From Microbacterium arabinogalactanolyticum (GTDB lineage: Bacteria; Actinomycetota; Actinomycetes; Actinomycetales; Microbacteriaceae), in NCBI RefSeq assembly GCF_030268005.1, contig NZ_BRZC01000004.1, positions 248,001 through 312,000 of the forward strand: 64,000 nt of DNA, read 5' to 3'. The notes beneath the pieces are model-generated. The model was not told the origin of the DNA. It saw only the letters and a list, made by a program, of their open reading frames with translations, and did not search any database. Shown piece by piece: positions 1 through 8,349 of this stretch. A program made the position numbers and the translations under genes. The number at the start of each line of letters is the position of its first letter. Position 1 is the first letter of the stretch.

Positions 1-38
1 CCAGGTTCTGAGTGTCCATATTGTATCTCCTTCACTTG

Positions 39-57
39 CGACACCCCGTCGGTGTCG
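39..57 (-). terminator. Possible terminator hairpin after the recombinase gene
   Basis: A 7-bp perfect stem (39-45 with 51-57, five-base loop) lies about 90 nt past the recombinase stop codon. It has no T-tract and is short, so it is only a candidate. Confidence 0.3.
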
Positions 58-143
58 TTGATAGGAGCTTAGCGTCATGTTCTACTATGACGGCATACGT
101 GCGCGTGACGTCGTTGAAAACACTGACGTCAGCCTCCGAACTC

Positions 144-1688
144 TCAGCCAACACTCAGGTAGTCGTCGTCCACGGGGTGCTCGATCCAGACGAAGTCCAC
201 TCGATCCTCTGGCTTGCTGGCCGCGCCCGTACCGACCGCAGGCGACACGACGATGCTGTCGAGCATGTCCCCCAGGATGAACTGCCGCTCAGGGATGCCG
301 CCCTCTTCCCATGCCTCGCTGAGCGTGCGCCCCGTCGCCTCCCGCACCTTGATCACTCGCGCCGGCTGACTGAGCAGACGTGCCCTGGTTGCCTTCAGCT
401 CATCGAGCCGCGGAATCAGTTCTGCGTAGTTGGCCCCATCCCGCCCCAACGCCACCTGAACATCGGCGATCGCCTGCGCCACGCTGTCGAGCTCGCCGGC
501 GTCGATCGGCCCCTCGATCCGCTCGGTGACCCTGTACTCATTGAGTCCGCCGATCATCCCGAGGATGACGCCCTCCACGTAGTCCTCGATGATGCGGCGG
601 CTGATCGCCACACCGCCGCATGTCTGACCGGGAATGGCCTTGTTGCTGCACCGGAACGCATCCACGGGCCGGTTCTTCCGTGAGTTGGCGTAGAGCACAC
701 TCCCACACTTGGAGCAGTACAACAGGCCGCTGAGCCAACTGGCCGCCTTGCGTGGCTGGTTCGGCCCGCGCTTCTTGAACCGCTCCTGCACCTGGGCCCA
801 CAGCCCTGCATCCACCACGGGCTCCCACCGCTGAATCGGGATGCCTTGCGCATCCGCGACGGCGTGGTACTCGATGATCGGTGACCCGTCCGACCGCTTG
901 CCGACTTCTACCTTCTGCGTCGTCCGTCCCAGCAGCGTCGGCGACTGGAGCAGCTTGCGCACGGTGGTAATGCGCCACATCCCGCCGGCAAGCCCCTCCG
1001 TCGGCGCGCCCTTCTGCCGAGCCCGCCTCAGCGCTGACATCGTCGTCGGCACGCCATCGTCATTCAGCATCCGCGTCAGGTCGGTGAGCTTGTCCCCGCG
1101 CACGAAACCCTCCAGCAGCCTGCGGGCATAGCCGGCCTCGTACGGGTCGACCACGAGGACCTTGCCACCAGCGCCAGAACGAGCCACAGCGCGATAGCCG
1201 AAGGGTGGAGACCCACCAAGCCACCGCATCTGTTCTGGGTCCGTCTGGCTGAGCACGTAGCTCCGCATCGATCTGATGCGGTCCCTGGTGCCCTCGGCCT
1301 CCATGCGCGCGACCTCAGCGATGACGGCTGCCAGGATGCCGAAGGCGGGCATGTCCGACCTCAGCCCCTCCTTGTGGAACACGAGCAGTGCGTCTGGCCT
1401 GTCCTGGAGCACGCCAACGAGCTTTGCCACAGCCGTCAGGCCCATGCGCGACCACCTCGACAATTCCCAGCTGACCAGGACGTCGGCGCGTCCGTCCGCG
1501 ATCATGGCCAGAGCTTCCTCCGCCCTCTCGCGCTCCTTGGTGCCAGTCAGCCCGTCGTCCCTGAGCACGGCGACCACGACCCAGCCCTCACGCTCGGCCA
1601 GCTTCCGGAGCTCCTTCTCCTGCCGCGCCAGGCTGACAGACTCGTCCGTGCTGCGGGAGACTCGAAGGTAGAGCACGCATCTCTTCAT
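144..1688 (-). CDS. Large serine recombinase (site-specific integrase)
   Basis: A 514-aa recombinase that would join the element to its chromosomal site by cutting four strands through a phosphoserine link. The N-terminal resolvase domain (about 1-145) opens with YLRVS, giving Ser11 as predicted nucleophile. A recombinase domain follows (about 150-300), then a zinc ribbon with Cys325, Cys328, Cys347 and Cys357, and a C-terminal helical part (about 365-440) expected to hold the coiled coil. Length and domain order fit large serine integrases, not small resolvases. The ATG at 1688 has a CATAAT box 6 nt upstream, suggesting a leaderless transcript. The gene reads away from the comM junction. No excisionase-like directionality factor is visible in this window. 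Confidence 0.93.
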   Translation of the reverse strand: MKRCVLYLRVSRSTDESVSLARQEKELRKLAEREGWVVVAVLRDDGLTGTKERERAEEALAMIADGRADVLVSWELSRWSRMGLTAVAKLVGVLQDRPDALLVFHKEGLRSDMPAFGILAAVIAEVARMEAEGTRDRIRSMRSYVLSQTDPEQMRWLGGSPPFGYRAVARSGAGGKVLVVDPYEAGYARRLLEGFVRGDKLTDLTRMLNDDGVPTTMSALRRARQKGAPTEGLAGGMWRITTVRKLLQSPTLLGRTTQKVEVGKRSDGSPIIEYHAVADAQGIPIQRWEPVVDAGLWAQVQERFKKRGPNQPRKAASWLSGLLYCSKCGSVLYANSRKNRPVDAFRCSNKAIPGQTCGGVAISRRIIEDYVEGVILGMIGGLNEYRVTERIEGPIDAGELDSVAQAIADVQVALGRDGANYAELIPRLDELKATRARLLSQPARVIKVREATGRTLSEAWEEGGIPERQFILGDMLDSIVVSPAVGTGAASKPEDRVDFVWIEHPVDDDYLSVG

Positions 1689-1694
1689 GTGCCC

Positions 1695-1700
1695 ATTATG
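1695..1700 (-). promoter_or_regulatory. -10 box of the recombinase gene
   Basis: CATAAT on the minus strand ends 6 nt before the recombinase ATG, so transcription would start at or next to the start codon. The matching -35 region (about 1717-1723) falls at the element/comM junction, so excision would change that part of the promoter. No good -35 hexamer is seen in the integrated form. Confidence 0.5.
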
Positions 1701-1705
1701 CGCCT

Positions 1706-2641
1706 TTAGGTGTCCCTCGATTCATCCAGGAACAGCACGCCGCGGTGGGCGCGGACGATGGCGCCGGGCCGTGCCACGCGCGTGCCCCCGCCCACGAGCG
1801 CCGCCGGGGACGCGCTGTGGTGCGGCGCGACGAACGGGACAACCGGATCGAGATGCGTGATCGGCTCCCCCGCCAGCGAGCGAATCGCCGCGACCTCCAG
1901 CGCCTCCTCCTCCCGCAGCAGGGGCAGAATGCCGGGCAGCCGCCGGGCGAGCATGGTCTTGCCCGCGCCAGGGGGCCCGCTGAGCATGAGGTGATGGCCG
2001 CCGGCGGCGGCGGTGACGAGCGCATCGACCGCCTCGTCCTGCCCGATCACGTCGGCGAGATCCAGACGGTCCGCATCGGCCGGCGCGGACACCGGCATCT
2101 CGACGGCGTCGACGTCGGGCACCTCCACCTCGGCTCCATGCATCGCCGCCACCTCAGCCAGGGAGGCCGCGGCCCGCACCTCGATGTCGGGGACGAGTGC
2201 GGCTTCGGCGGCGTTGGCGTGCGGCACGACGACGCGACCGAAGCCCGCGCGCGCCGCCGCGTACACCGACGGCAGCACTCCGGGAACCGGGCGCAACCGG
2301 CCGTCCAGGCCCAGCTCGCTGATGTGCACGGTCGAGCGGATCGCCTCGGCGGGAAGCGCACCGCCGGCTGCCGCGGTGGCGACAGCGATGCTGAGATCGA
2401 AGCCCGAGCCGTGCTTCGGCAGGCTGGCCGGTGACAGATTCACCGTGAGCCGGCGTCGCGGCACGTCGAGTCCGGCATTGCTCGAGGCATTGCGCACCCG
2501 CTGGACCGCCTCGCCGAGCGCCTTGTCCGGCAGCCCGATGATCCGGAACTCGGGCGTCTGCGCGGTGAAGTCGGCCTCGACCTCGACCATGTGCCCGTCC
2601 ACGCCCGTCAGGGCGACGGCCCAGGTGCGTGCCGTGCTCAC
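1706..2641 (-). pseudogene. comM: comM, 3'-truncated by the element (Mg-chelatase-like AAA+ ATPase)
   Basis: ComM (YifB) is a hexameric helicase that promotes branch migration when DNA taken up by transformation is recombined. The fragment encodes 311 aa starting at GTG 2641, which overlaps the yraN stop (GTGA). It keeps the N-terminal ChlI-type domain and the Walker A motif GPPGAGKT (about 222-229) but ends right after the Walker B segment GVLFLDE (301-307) with Ser-Arg-Asp-Thr-stop. Intact family members are about 500 aa, so the sensor and C-terminal parts are lost. The rest of comM, and dprA which normally follows, should lie beyond the element to the left. Other reading starts up to 2857 overlap yraN and lack family similarity. 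Confidence 0.88.
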
Positions 2642-3000
2642 AGGATGTCCACGAGGTGCTCGAGCCGGGCGGTCGAGGCATCCGCTCCGACCAGGCCGAT
2701 GGCCTCCAGGCGGATCTCGCGACGTCGTGCGGCATCCGGATGCGCGGCGGCCCACGCGAACGCCAGCCGCCACAGCCGTCGCCGCTTGCGCTCGTCGATC
2801 GCGTCGAACGGATGCCCGTAGAGCTCGGATCGGCGGGTCTTCACCTCGACGATGCACAGCTGGTCGTCACGGAACGCGACGATGTCGATCTCGCCCTGCT
2901 CACACCGCCAGTTGCGGTCGAGGATGGCGTACCCCCGTGAGCGGAGGTGCTGCGTCGCGCGCTCTTCTCCCGCGCGCCCGAGTTCGTCTTTCGCTGCCAT
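2638..3000 (-). CDS. yraN: YraN/UPF0102 nuclease-fold protein
   Basis: A 120-aa protein of the UPF0102 family, which has the endonuclease-like fold of Holliday-junction resolvases but no settled function. The visible signature is GEIDIVA followed by VEVKTR, matching the D-(E/Q)xK pattern of nuclease-fold active sites (Glu and Asp in GEID, Glu and Lys in VEVK). Length is typical. It sits between DUF2469 and comM as in other Actinobacteria and its stop overlaps the comM GTG start, so translation of the two is probably coupled. The link to comM and dprA suggests, but does not show, a role in DNA processing. Confidence 0.9.
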   Translation of the reverse strand: MAAKDELGRAGEERATQHLRSRGYAILDRNWRCEQGEIDIVAFRDDQLCIVEVKTRRSELYGHPFDAIDERKRRRLWRLAFAWAAAHPDAARRREIRLEAIGLVGADASTARLEHLVDIL

Positions 3001-3097
3001 GACGACAGCCTGACGGGGCGCGCCGACGCCGAGCGCAGCGGATCACGGCATCTGTGAAGAGCCCGTCCGCGTCAGCGGAATGTGGAAACCAGTGGGC

Positions 3098-3424
3098 TCA
3101 CTTGCCGTCGAGCGAGAGCTCGTCCGGCAGCTCGAACTCGCGGCGCTGCAGCTCCTCGACGTTGACGTCCTTGAACGTCAGCACCCGTACAGCCTTCACG
3201 AAGCGGTCGGCGCGGTAGATGTCCCACACCCACACGTCGGTCATCGAGATCTCGAAGTAGAAGTCGTTCTCGGTGTCGCGACGTACGACGTTCACCTCGT
3301 TGGCGAGGTAGAAGCGCCGCTCGGTCTCCACGACGTACTGGAACTGCGCGACGACGTCACGGTACTCGCGGAACAGCGCGAGCTCGAGCTCGCGGTCGTA
3401 GTCGTCGAAGGCATCCTCATCCAT
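3098..3424 (-). CDS. DUF2469 family protein
   Basis: A 108-aa acidic protein that starts MDEDAFDDYD and belongs to the actinobacterial DUF2469 family. No catalytic motif or membrane segment is visible. The conserved central part includes ETERRFYLANEVN and VWVWDIYRADRFVK. It lies between rnhB and yraN, its usual place in Actinobacteria. A TAGGAT box about 9 nt before the ATG suggests a very short leader. Function is unknown. Confidence 0.9.
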   Translation of the reverse strand: MDEDAFDDYDRELELALFREYRDVVAQFQYVVETERRFYLANEVNVVRRDTENDFYFEISMTDVWVWDIYRADRFVKAVRVLTFKDVNVEELQRREFELPDELSLDGK

Positions 3425-3453
3425 GATGCTTCCATCCTAGGAGAGAGTGCGCG

Positions 3454-4119
3454 TCAGAAGAGCGTCGGGGCGTCGGCGATCGCCCACGACGACCTGTGCA
3501 GCGGCGACAGGCCCTGGTCCCGGATCGCGGCGCGGTGCTCGGGGCTCGCGTAGCCCTTGTTGCGGTCCCACTGGTAGGCGGGATGCTCGGGATGCAGATC
3601 CGTCATCAGCGCGTCCCTGGCGACCTTCGCGATCACGGATGCCGCCGAGACCGATGCGCAGTCGCGATCGCCCTTCACGATGGTGCGCACGGTCAGCCGC
3701 GCCGGGTGCACCCGGGAGACGTAGTCGTGGTTCCCGTCGAGGATCACCAGGGCGCGCTCCAGGGCAGCGCCCTGGTCGACGACGCCCTGCACCGCGCGCG
3801 AGGCGGCCAGCCCCAGGGCGCGCATGATCCCGACCTCGTCGATCTCGGAGGCGCTCGCCCACCCCACGGCGGAGGCCTGCACCCACTCGGCGGCGCGCGA
3901 TGCCATGCCGGGCCGTCGCCTCTCGGTGATCAGCTTGGAGTCGCGCAGCCCCTCGGGAACGCGCCGGCGGGCGCCTGCGGCATCCATCACCGCCGCGCCG
4001 ACCGCGACGGGACCCGCCAGCGCTCCGCGCCCGACCTCGTCGAGCGCGATGATCAGATCGAACTCCTCCTCGCGCAGCAGCCGGCGCTCCAGCCGCAGGG
4101 TGGGCGCGACGACGGTCAC
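3454..4119 (-). CDS. rnhB: Ribonuclease HII
   Basis: RNase HII removes RNA from RNA/DNA hybrids and starts ribonucleotide excision from DNA. The 221-aa product carries DEVGRG with catalytic Asp27 and Glu28, Asp128 in ILDGNHDY, and Asp151 in KGDRDC followed by SVSAASVIAKVARD, the complete type 2 RNase H set. The GTG start at 4119 overlaps the lepB stop (GTGA), which decides the start and suggests translational coupling. The C-terminus is slightly longer than the minimal fold, which is usual in this phylum. Confidence 0.97.
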   Translation of the reverse strand: MTVVAPTLRLERRLLREEEFDLIIALDEVGRGALAGPVAVGAAVMDAAGARRRVPEGLRDSKLITERRRPGMASRAAEWVQASAVGWASASEIDEVGIMRALGLAASRAVQGVVDQGAALERALVILDGNHDYVSRVHPARLTVRTIVKGDRDCASVSAASVIAKVARDALMTDLHPEHPAYQWDRNKGYASPEHRAAIRDQGLSPLHRSSWAIADAPTLF

Positions 4120-4850
4120 TTCTTCGGCTCCGGGATCGAGCGGAACACCTCATCGTGGGTGTCGATGAGGCCGAAGCGGTCCAGCGGCCACGTCGTCAGG
4201 AACGCGCGGCCCACGACGTCGCCGAGCGGCACGAACCCGCCACCGGGAAGATCCTGGTGGGCACGGGAGTCCTGCGAGCGGTCGCGGTTGTCGCCCATCA
4301 CCCACAGCGAGTTCGCCGGCACGGTGACGTCGAAGTCGACGTCGGATGCCGCGGTGTCGCCCCCGGGGAGGTTGAGGTAGGAGAGCTCGTCGATCGGCGA
4401 GCCGTTGATCGTGATCTGGCCGAGGGCGTTGCAGCACACCACATGATCGCCCGGGAGGCCGATGACGCGCTTGACGAGGTGGTCCTGCGCGTCGGTGGTC
4501 GACAGGCCCACGAAGGTGAGCACCCAGTCCGCCGCCTCGACGAGGAACGGGCGCGCCGGCGTCTGCGGGGCCGGCGGGAGCCATCCACCCGGGTCCTTGA
4601 ACACCACCACGTCACCGTGGTCGTAGCCGCTCCAGCGCGGGGTCAGCTCGTCAACCAGGATCCGGTCGTTGATCAGCAGCGTGCGCTCCATCGACCCGGA
4701 GGGGATGTAGAACGAGCGCACCACGAAGGTCTTGACGACGAACGACACCAGCGCCGCGATGATGATGATCACGAGCACGTCGCGAAGGAAGACCCAGGGT
4801 CCTCGCCGCCGCGTCGGCTTCTCCGCGGATTCGGCGGCGTCGGATGTCAT
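4116..4850 (-). CDS. lepB: Signal peptidase I
   Basis: Type I signal peptidase, a membrane serine protease that cleaves signal peptides from exported proteins. The 244-aa product has a basic cytoplasmic N-terminus, one membrane segment (about 22-45), then PSGSM with nucleophile Ser53, Lys127 in VKRVIGLPGD as general base, and the GDNRDRSQDSR box. I chose the ATG at 4850 because a GAAGAGAG ribosome site precedes it; an upstream start at 4907 would add an Arg/Cys-rich stretch unlike the family. It follows a strong terminator after rplS, so it may have its own promoter, and it overlaps rnhB. Confidence 0.95.
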   Translation of the reverse strand: MTSDAAESAEKPTRRRGPWVFLRDVLVIIIIAALVSFVVKTFVVRSFYIPSGSMERTLLINDRILVDELTPRWSGYDHGDVVVFKDPGGWLPPAPQTPARPFLVEAADWVLTFVGLSTTDAQDHLVKRVIGLPGDHVVCCNALGQITINGSPIDELSYLNLPGGDTAASDVDFDVTVPANSLWVMGDNRDRSQDSRAHQDLPGGGFVPLGDVVGRAFLTTWPLDRFGLIDTHDEVFRSIPEPKK

Positions 4851-4921
4851 ATGGACTCTCTTCGTCTGATTCGCCGCACGACGGCGGCATCTACAAGGTT
4901 CGCACACGGACGTGCAGACGA

Positions 4922-4955
4922 CAGAACCCCGAGACGGGAGTGTCTCGGGGTTCTG
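4922..4955 (-). terminator. Terminator between rplS and lepB
   Basis: A perfect 14-bp stem, CAGAACCCCGAGAC with GTCTCGGGGTTCTG and a six-base loop, begins about 16 nt after the rplS stop codon. It has no T-tract, which is common for intrinsic terminators in high-GC Actinobacteria. Confidence 0.8.
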
Positions 4956-4970
4956 CGGAAGAGCTGCGCG

Positions 4971-5318
4971 TCAGTTGTCGCGCTTCTCCTTGATCTTCGC
5001 CTTCTTGCCGCGCAGGTTGCGCAGGTAGTACAGCTTGGCGCGACGCACGTCACCGCGGGTGACGACCTCGATGTGGTCGATCACCGGCGAGTGCACCGGG
5101 AAGGTGCGCTCCACGCCCACCTGGAAGCTGATCTTGCGAACGGTGAACGTCTCGCGCACACCATCGCCCTGGCGGCCGATGACGACGCCCTGGAAGACCT
5201 GGATACGCGAGCGCGAACCCTCGGTGATGTTCACGTGCACCTTGACGGTGTCACCGGGGTGGAAGACAGGGATGTCGGAACGGAGCGAAGCCGCGTCGAC
5301 GGCGTCGAGGATCTGCAT
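4971..5318 (-). CDS. rplS: 50S ribosomal protein L19
   Basis: L19 sits at the 30S-50S interface. The 115-aa product starts [15 protein letters not shown] and includes the family pattern [24 protein letters not shown] and [22 protein letters not shown] set the start at ATG 5318; an in-frame upstream start at 5363 would add 15 residues not found in L19. It lies downstream of the rimM-trmD region but is separated from it here by three genes, so it is a separate transcript with the structured leader described at 5381-5458. Confidence 0.97.
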   Translation of the reverse strand: MQILDAVDAASLRSDIPVFHPGDTVKVHVNITEGSRSRIQVFQGVVIGRQGDGVRETFTVRKISFQVGVERTFPVHSPVIDHIEVVTRGDVRRAKLYYLRNLRGKKAKIKEKRDN

Positions 5319-5380
5319 GATCGTCTCTCTCTGCACTCGCCACAGGTCGGATGCATGATTCAAAGGAATAAGAACGGGTG

Positions 5381-5458
5381 TGTGCCGAGCGGCGCGCGAG
5401 GCGTCCGCGGGTTCCCCTGAGGCAGAACCGGTTCACGGCACAAACATCTATTCTGCCA
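5381..5458 (-). promoter_or_regulatory. rplS promoter motif and structured 5' leader
   Basis: On the minus strand TGGCAGAATAGA (5447-5458) contains a CAGAAT -10-like box with TTGAGC 16 nt further upstream. The predicted transcript then begins with TGTGCCG (5436-5442), which pairs with CGGCACA (5381-5387) and encloses a further GAACCGGTTC inverted repeat. The same 12-mer occurs 120 nt before rpsP, where a 5'-terminal stem also follows. An L19 leader RNA that autoregulates translation is known from low-GC Gram-positives; whether this one responds to L19 is not known. Confidence 0.5.
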
Positions 5459-5488
5459 TGAACCGGAGCCCGCTCAAAACCGGCCGAC

Positions 5489-5977
5489 TCAGTCCTTCGT
5501 GCGGCTCTCCTCGATCACGATCACGTCAGGGGCGGGCTGGGATGCCAAGTCGTCGACGCGCGGTGCGGTGCTCCAGCTGACGGTCTCGCGGATGCGGATG
5601 CCCGTTCCCCTCGCCTCGTTCCAGAGCTGCCAGAGCTGCAGCCAGAACAGCGCGATCGCAGCCAGGATCGCCCCGGTCAGGAGCCACCCGAAGCCGCCGT
5701 CCACGAACAGGCCGACGGCGATGGTGAGCACGTGCCAGACGGTGAAGCCGGCGACATCCCACCAGGACACCGCACGCTCGGCTCGCACCGAGGGACGCGA
5801 GCGGGTGAGCAGCGTGAGGATCAGCTGCCCGACGAAGACCGTCGGCATCGCCATCAGCAGCACCCACAGCAGACTCCATGCGTTCTGGCCGAAGATCGCC
5901 CAGCCCACGAAGAGCCACAGCGGCAGGAGGAAGGCCGCCGGCACGAGCCAGCGGAAGAACGCCTCACGCAACCACAT
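5489..5977 (-). CDS. Small multi-pass membrane protein, function unknown
   Basis: A 162-aa protein with four hydrophobic segments (about 11-30, 38-60, 75-95, 98-118) and a polar C-terminal tail ending in ESRTKD. I do not recognise a catalytic motif; similar short proteins in Microbacteriaceae are often labelled MFS-like permeases, but this one is far too short for a transporter of that family. The ATG at 5977 has TACGAT 6 nt upstream, which supports a leaderless start over longer in-frame starts. It is divergent from map and upstream of rplS. Confidence 0.75.
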   Translation of the reverse strand: MWLREAFFRWLVPAAFLLPLWLFVGWAIFGQNAWSLLWVLLMAMPTVFVGQLILTLLTRSRPSVRAERAVSWWDVAGFTVWHVLTIAVGLFVDGGFGWLLTGAILAAIALFWLQLWQLWNEARGTGIRIRETVSWSTAPRVDDLASQPAPDVIVIEESRTKD

Positions 5978-6081
5978 GCTCCGATCGTACGCACCCGCCG
6001 ACATCCAGCGGCAGGTGTTCGCTGTGAGCTTGCTGCGTCCGCGGATCGGGGAGAATGGAAGCTGACGAGAGGATCCTTCCC

Positions 6082-6864
6082 ATGATCGAACTGCGCACAC
6101 CTGCCGAGATCGACGAGATGCGCGCCGCCGGCCGCTTCGTCGCGGAGACCCTGGCGACCCTGCGCGCGGAGACGAAGGTGGGCACCAACCTGCTGGCCAT
6201 CGACCGTCACGCACACGATCTGATCCGCAAGGCCGGAGCCGAGTCCTGCTACATCGACTACGCCCCCTCGTTCGGCAACGGCCCGTTCGGCAAGGTCATC
6301 TGCACGTCGATCAACGACGCCGTGCTGCACGGACTCCCCCACGACTACACGCTGCGCGACGGCGACCTCGTGTCGCTGGACTTCGCCGTGTCCGTCGACG
6401 GCTGGGTGGCGGACTCCGCCGTGTCGTTCGTGGTGGGGACGCCGCGAGACGAGGACCTTCGCCTGATCGACACCACCGAGCGCGCGCTGGACGCCGCGAT
6501 CGCCGCGGCGGTGGTCGGCAACCGGATCGGCGACATCTCGGCCGCGATCGCCGAGGTCTCGCACGGCGAGGGCTATTCGATCAACACGGAGTTCGGCGGA
6601 CACGGCGTCGGCCGCATCATGCACGGCGATCCGCACGTTCCCAACGACGGGCGCGCAGGCCGCGGGTTCCCCCTCCGCGAGGGCCTGGTCTTCGCCCTGG
6701 AGCCGTGGCTGCTCGCCACCACGGATGAGCTGCGGACGGATGCCGACGGCTGGACCCTGCGCAGCGCGGACGGCTCGCGCGGCTCGCACTCCGAGCACAC
6801 CGTCGCGGTGACCAAGGACGGCCCGATCGTCCTCACCGACCGGTCGTTCCTCGGCGTCGACTGA
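6082..6864 (+). CDS. map: Methionine aminopeptidase type I
   Basis: Removes the N-terminal methionine from new proteins. The 260-aa product shows all five metal ligands: Asp100 in SLDFAVS, Asp111 in VADSAV, His174 in GGHGVG, Glu207 in LEPW and Glu238 in SEHTVAV, plus His83 in VLHG. The spacing matches E. coli MAP closely. The ATG at 6082 has a GAGAGGAT ribosome site; an earlier in-frame start at 6055 has none. It stands alone on the plus strand and converges on the methyltransferase gene, so it may be a second map copy separate from the usual adk/infA cluster. Confidence 0.96.
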   Translation: MIELRTPAEIDEMRAAGRFVAETLATLRAETKVGTNLLAIDRHAHDLIRKAGAESCYIDYAPSFGNGPFGKVICTSINDAVLHGLPHDYTLRDGDLVSLDFAVSVDGWVADSAVSFVVGTPRDEDLRLIDTTERALDAAIAAAVVGNRIGDISAAIAEVSHGEGYSINTEFGGHGVGRIMHGDPHVPNDGRAGRGFPLREGLVFALEPWLLATTDELRTDADGWTLRSADGSRGSHSEHTVAVTKDGPIVLTDRSFLGVD

Positions 6865-6867
6865 CGC

Positions 6868-7605
6868 TCAGCTCGCGCGGTAGACGTACACGTCGGTGAT
6901 CTGCGGCAGGTCGAAGGCGTCGCACCCGGCCGTGTCGGGGTCGTCGTCGAGGATGCGCTCGAGTTCGGCGACCATGCTCGCGCGGTCATCGTCGGATGCT
7001 GCGAGGAACGAGCTGACGGTCAGCCACCGGGAGATGTAGTCGGCCCTCGTGATCCGCTCCTGCCACGGCACCTGCACGAACCGCGGCTCGTCGAAGCCGG
7101 GGAGCGTCGCAGTGACCGCATCGTCGGCCTTCAGCCCGTCGGTCAGGCCGGGATGCGCGACGCGGGTGCACGCGCGGTCCCAGGCGCACCCCGGGTCCGA
7201 GTGGTTCCACAGCAGTCCCAGCGTGCCGCCGGGAATGAGCACACGACGGATCTCGGCGCACGCCGGTTCACGATCGAACCAGTGGAACGCCTGCGCGACC
7301 GTGACGACGTCGACCGAGGAATCGGATGCCGGGATCGACTCGGCAGCGCCGACGTGCGTCTCGACCTCGGGCAGCTTTGCGCGCAGCACCACCAGCATCT
7401 GCTCGGACGGCTCCACGGCGACGACGCGGTCGGCCCTCGGCACGAGCAGCGCCGTGAACTTGCCGGTGCCCGCTCCCAAGTCCAGCGCTGTGCTCACGTG
7501 CACCGGGAGGACGGCATCCGCCGCCGCCTCGGGGAATCCGGGGCGGAAACGGTCGTAGTCCTCCCCCGCGTTCAGGAACGACTTCGCCAGCGTCTGATCG
7601 GCCAT
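6868..7605 (-). CDS. Class I SAM-dependent methyltransferase
   Basis: A 245-aa methyltransferase of unknown substrate. Motif I is visible as LDLGAGTGKFTALL (about 42-55), followed by VVAVEPSEQM (acidic residue binding the ribose), VDVVTVAQAFHWFD as motif IV, and GTLGLLWNHSD. The AFHWFD pattern is typical of the methyltransferase 11-like family seen in fungi and Actinobacteria. A TAGCGT box ends 6 nt before the ATG, indicating a leaderless mRNA. Neighbours (map, trmD) do not reveal the substrate. Confidence 0.9.
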   Translation of the reverse strand: MADQTLAKSFLNAGEDYDRFRPGFPEAAADAVLPVHVSTALDLGAGTGKFTALLVPRADRVVAVEPSEQMLVVLRAKLPEVETHVGAAESIPASDSSVDVVTVAQAFHWFDREPACAEIRRVLIPGGTLGLLWNHSDPGCAWDRACTRVAHPGLTDGLKADDAVTATLPGFDEPRFVQVPWQERITRADYISRWLTVSSFLAASDDDRASMVAELERILDDDPDTAGCDAFDLPQITDVYVYRAS

Positions 7606-7628
7606 GCCCCCACGCTAGCGGCCGGCGC

Positions 7629-8342
7629 TCAGTCCCCGAGCAGATCGGGACGGCGGGCCCGGGTGCGCTCGACCTGCTGCTCGCGGCGCCAGGACGCGAT
7701 GGCGCCGTGGTTGCCGCTGAGCAGGATCGGCGGCACCTCCCTGTCGCGCCACACCGACGGCTTCGTGTAAGACGCGTACTCGAGCAGGCCGTCCTCGTGC
7801 GATTCCTCGACGAGGCTCTCCGGGTTGCCCACCACTCCGGGGATGAGCCGGCCGATGGCCTCGACCATCGCCATCACGGCGACCTCTCCCCCGTTGAGCA
7901 CGTAGTCGCCCAGGCTGATCAGGCGCACCTCGCCCAGCTCGGCGGCGTACTCGAAGACGCGCTCGTCGATGCCCTCGTATCGGCCGCAGCCGAAGATCAG
8001 GTGCTCACGGGTCGCCAGCTCCCGCGCCGTCGCCTGCGTGAAGACCTCGCCGGCGGGCGAGGGGAAGATGATGGTCGGGCGGCTCTTCGACGGGCTTCCG
8101 TCCGAACTCGGGGAGCCCGCCGCAAGGGAGTCCAGCGCCTCACCCCACGGCTCGGGCTTCATGACCATGCCGGCGCCGCCGCCGTAGGGGGTGTCGTCGA
8201 CCGTGCGGTGCCGGTCGTGCGTCCACTCGCGCAGGTCGTGCACGGTGAGGTCCAGGATGCCCGAGTCCTGCGCCTTCCCGAGCAGGGACAGCGTCAGTCC
8301 GTCGAAGTACGACGGGAAGATCGTGACGACGTCGATGCGCAT
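7629..8342 (-). CDS. trmD: tRNA (guanine37-N1)-methyltransferase
   Basis: TrmD makes m1G37 next to the anticodon and so prevents +1 frameshifts. The 237-aa product starts [15 protein letters not shown] and has the trefoil-knot AdoMet site [15 protein letters not shown] plus GYGGGAGM-like [15 protein letters not shown]. The start at 8342 is fixed by the family N-terminus. It follows rimM by 7 nt in the conserved rpsP-khpA-rimM-trmD operon. A Ser/Gly/Lys-rich insertion ([16 protein letters not shown]) in the middle is a loop extension common in Actinobacteria. Confidence 0.97.
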   Translation of the reverse strand: MRIDVVTIFPSYFDGLTLSLLGKAQDSGILDLTVHDLREWTHDRHRTVDDTPYGGGAGMVMKPEPWGEALDSLAAGSPSSDGSPSKSRPTIIFPSPAGEVFTQATARELATREHLIFGCGRYEGIDERVFEYAAELGEVRLISLGDYVLNGGEVAVMAMVEAIGRLIPGVVGNPESLVEESHEDGLLEYASYTKPSVWRDREVPPILLSGNHGAIASWRREQQVERTRARRPDLLGD

Positions 8343-8349
8343 GGCGCCG

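Larger units (their letters stand above)
1..1722. mobile_element. End of an integrative element inserted in comM (partial)
   Basis: The left edge of the window is inside a mobile element whose recombinase gene lies directly beside a truncated comM. The comM reading frame follows the family up to its Walker B segment and then changes abruptly to Arg-Asp-Thr-stop, which places the junction near 1712-1722. An integrase gene next to the attachment junction is the usual layout of serine-integrase prophages and integrative elements. Only this end is visible, so cargo, size and the second junction are unknown. Bases 1-143 hold no gene I can support and include AT-richer patches unlike the chromosome to the right. 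Confidence 0.72.

Noticed and set aside
77..280. Plus-strand 67-codon frame with an AGGAG site overlapping the recombinase 3' end
   Set aside because: It runs antisense into the recombinase, its product is Arg/Pro-rich as expected for a shadow frame, and nothing supports it beyond one ribosome-like site.
2642..2857. Upstream extension of comM
   Set aside because: It lies wholly within yraN in another frame and has no ComM-like sequence; the GTG overlapping the yraN stop is the natural start.
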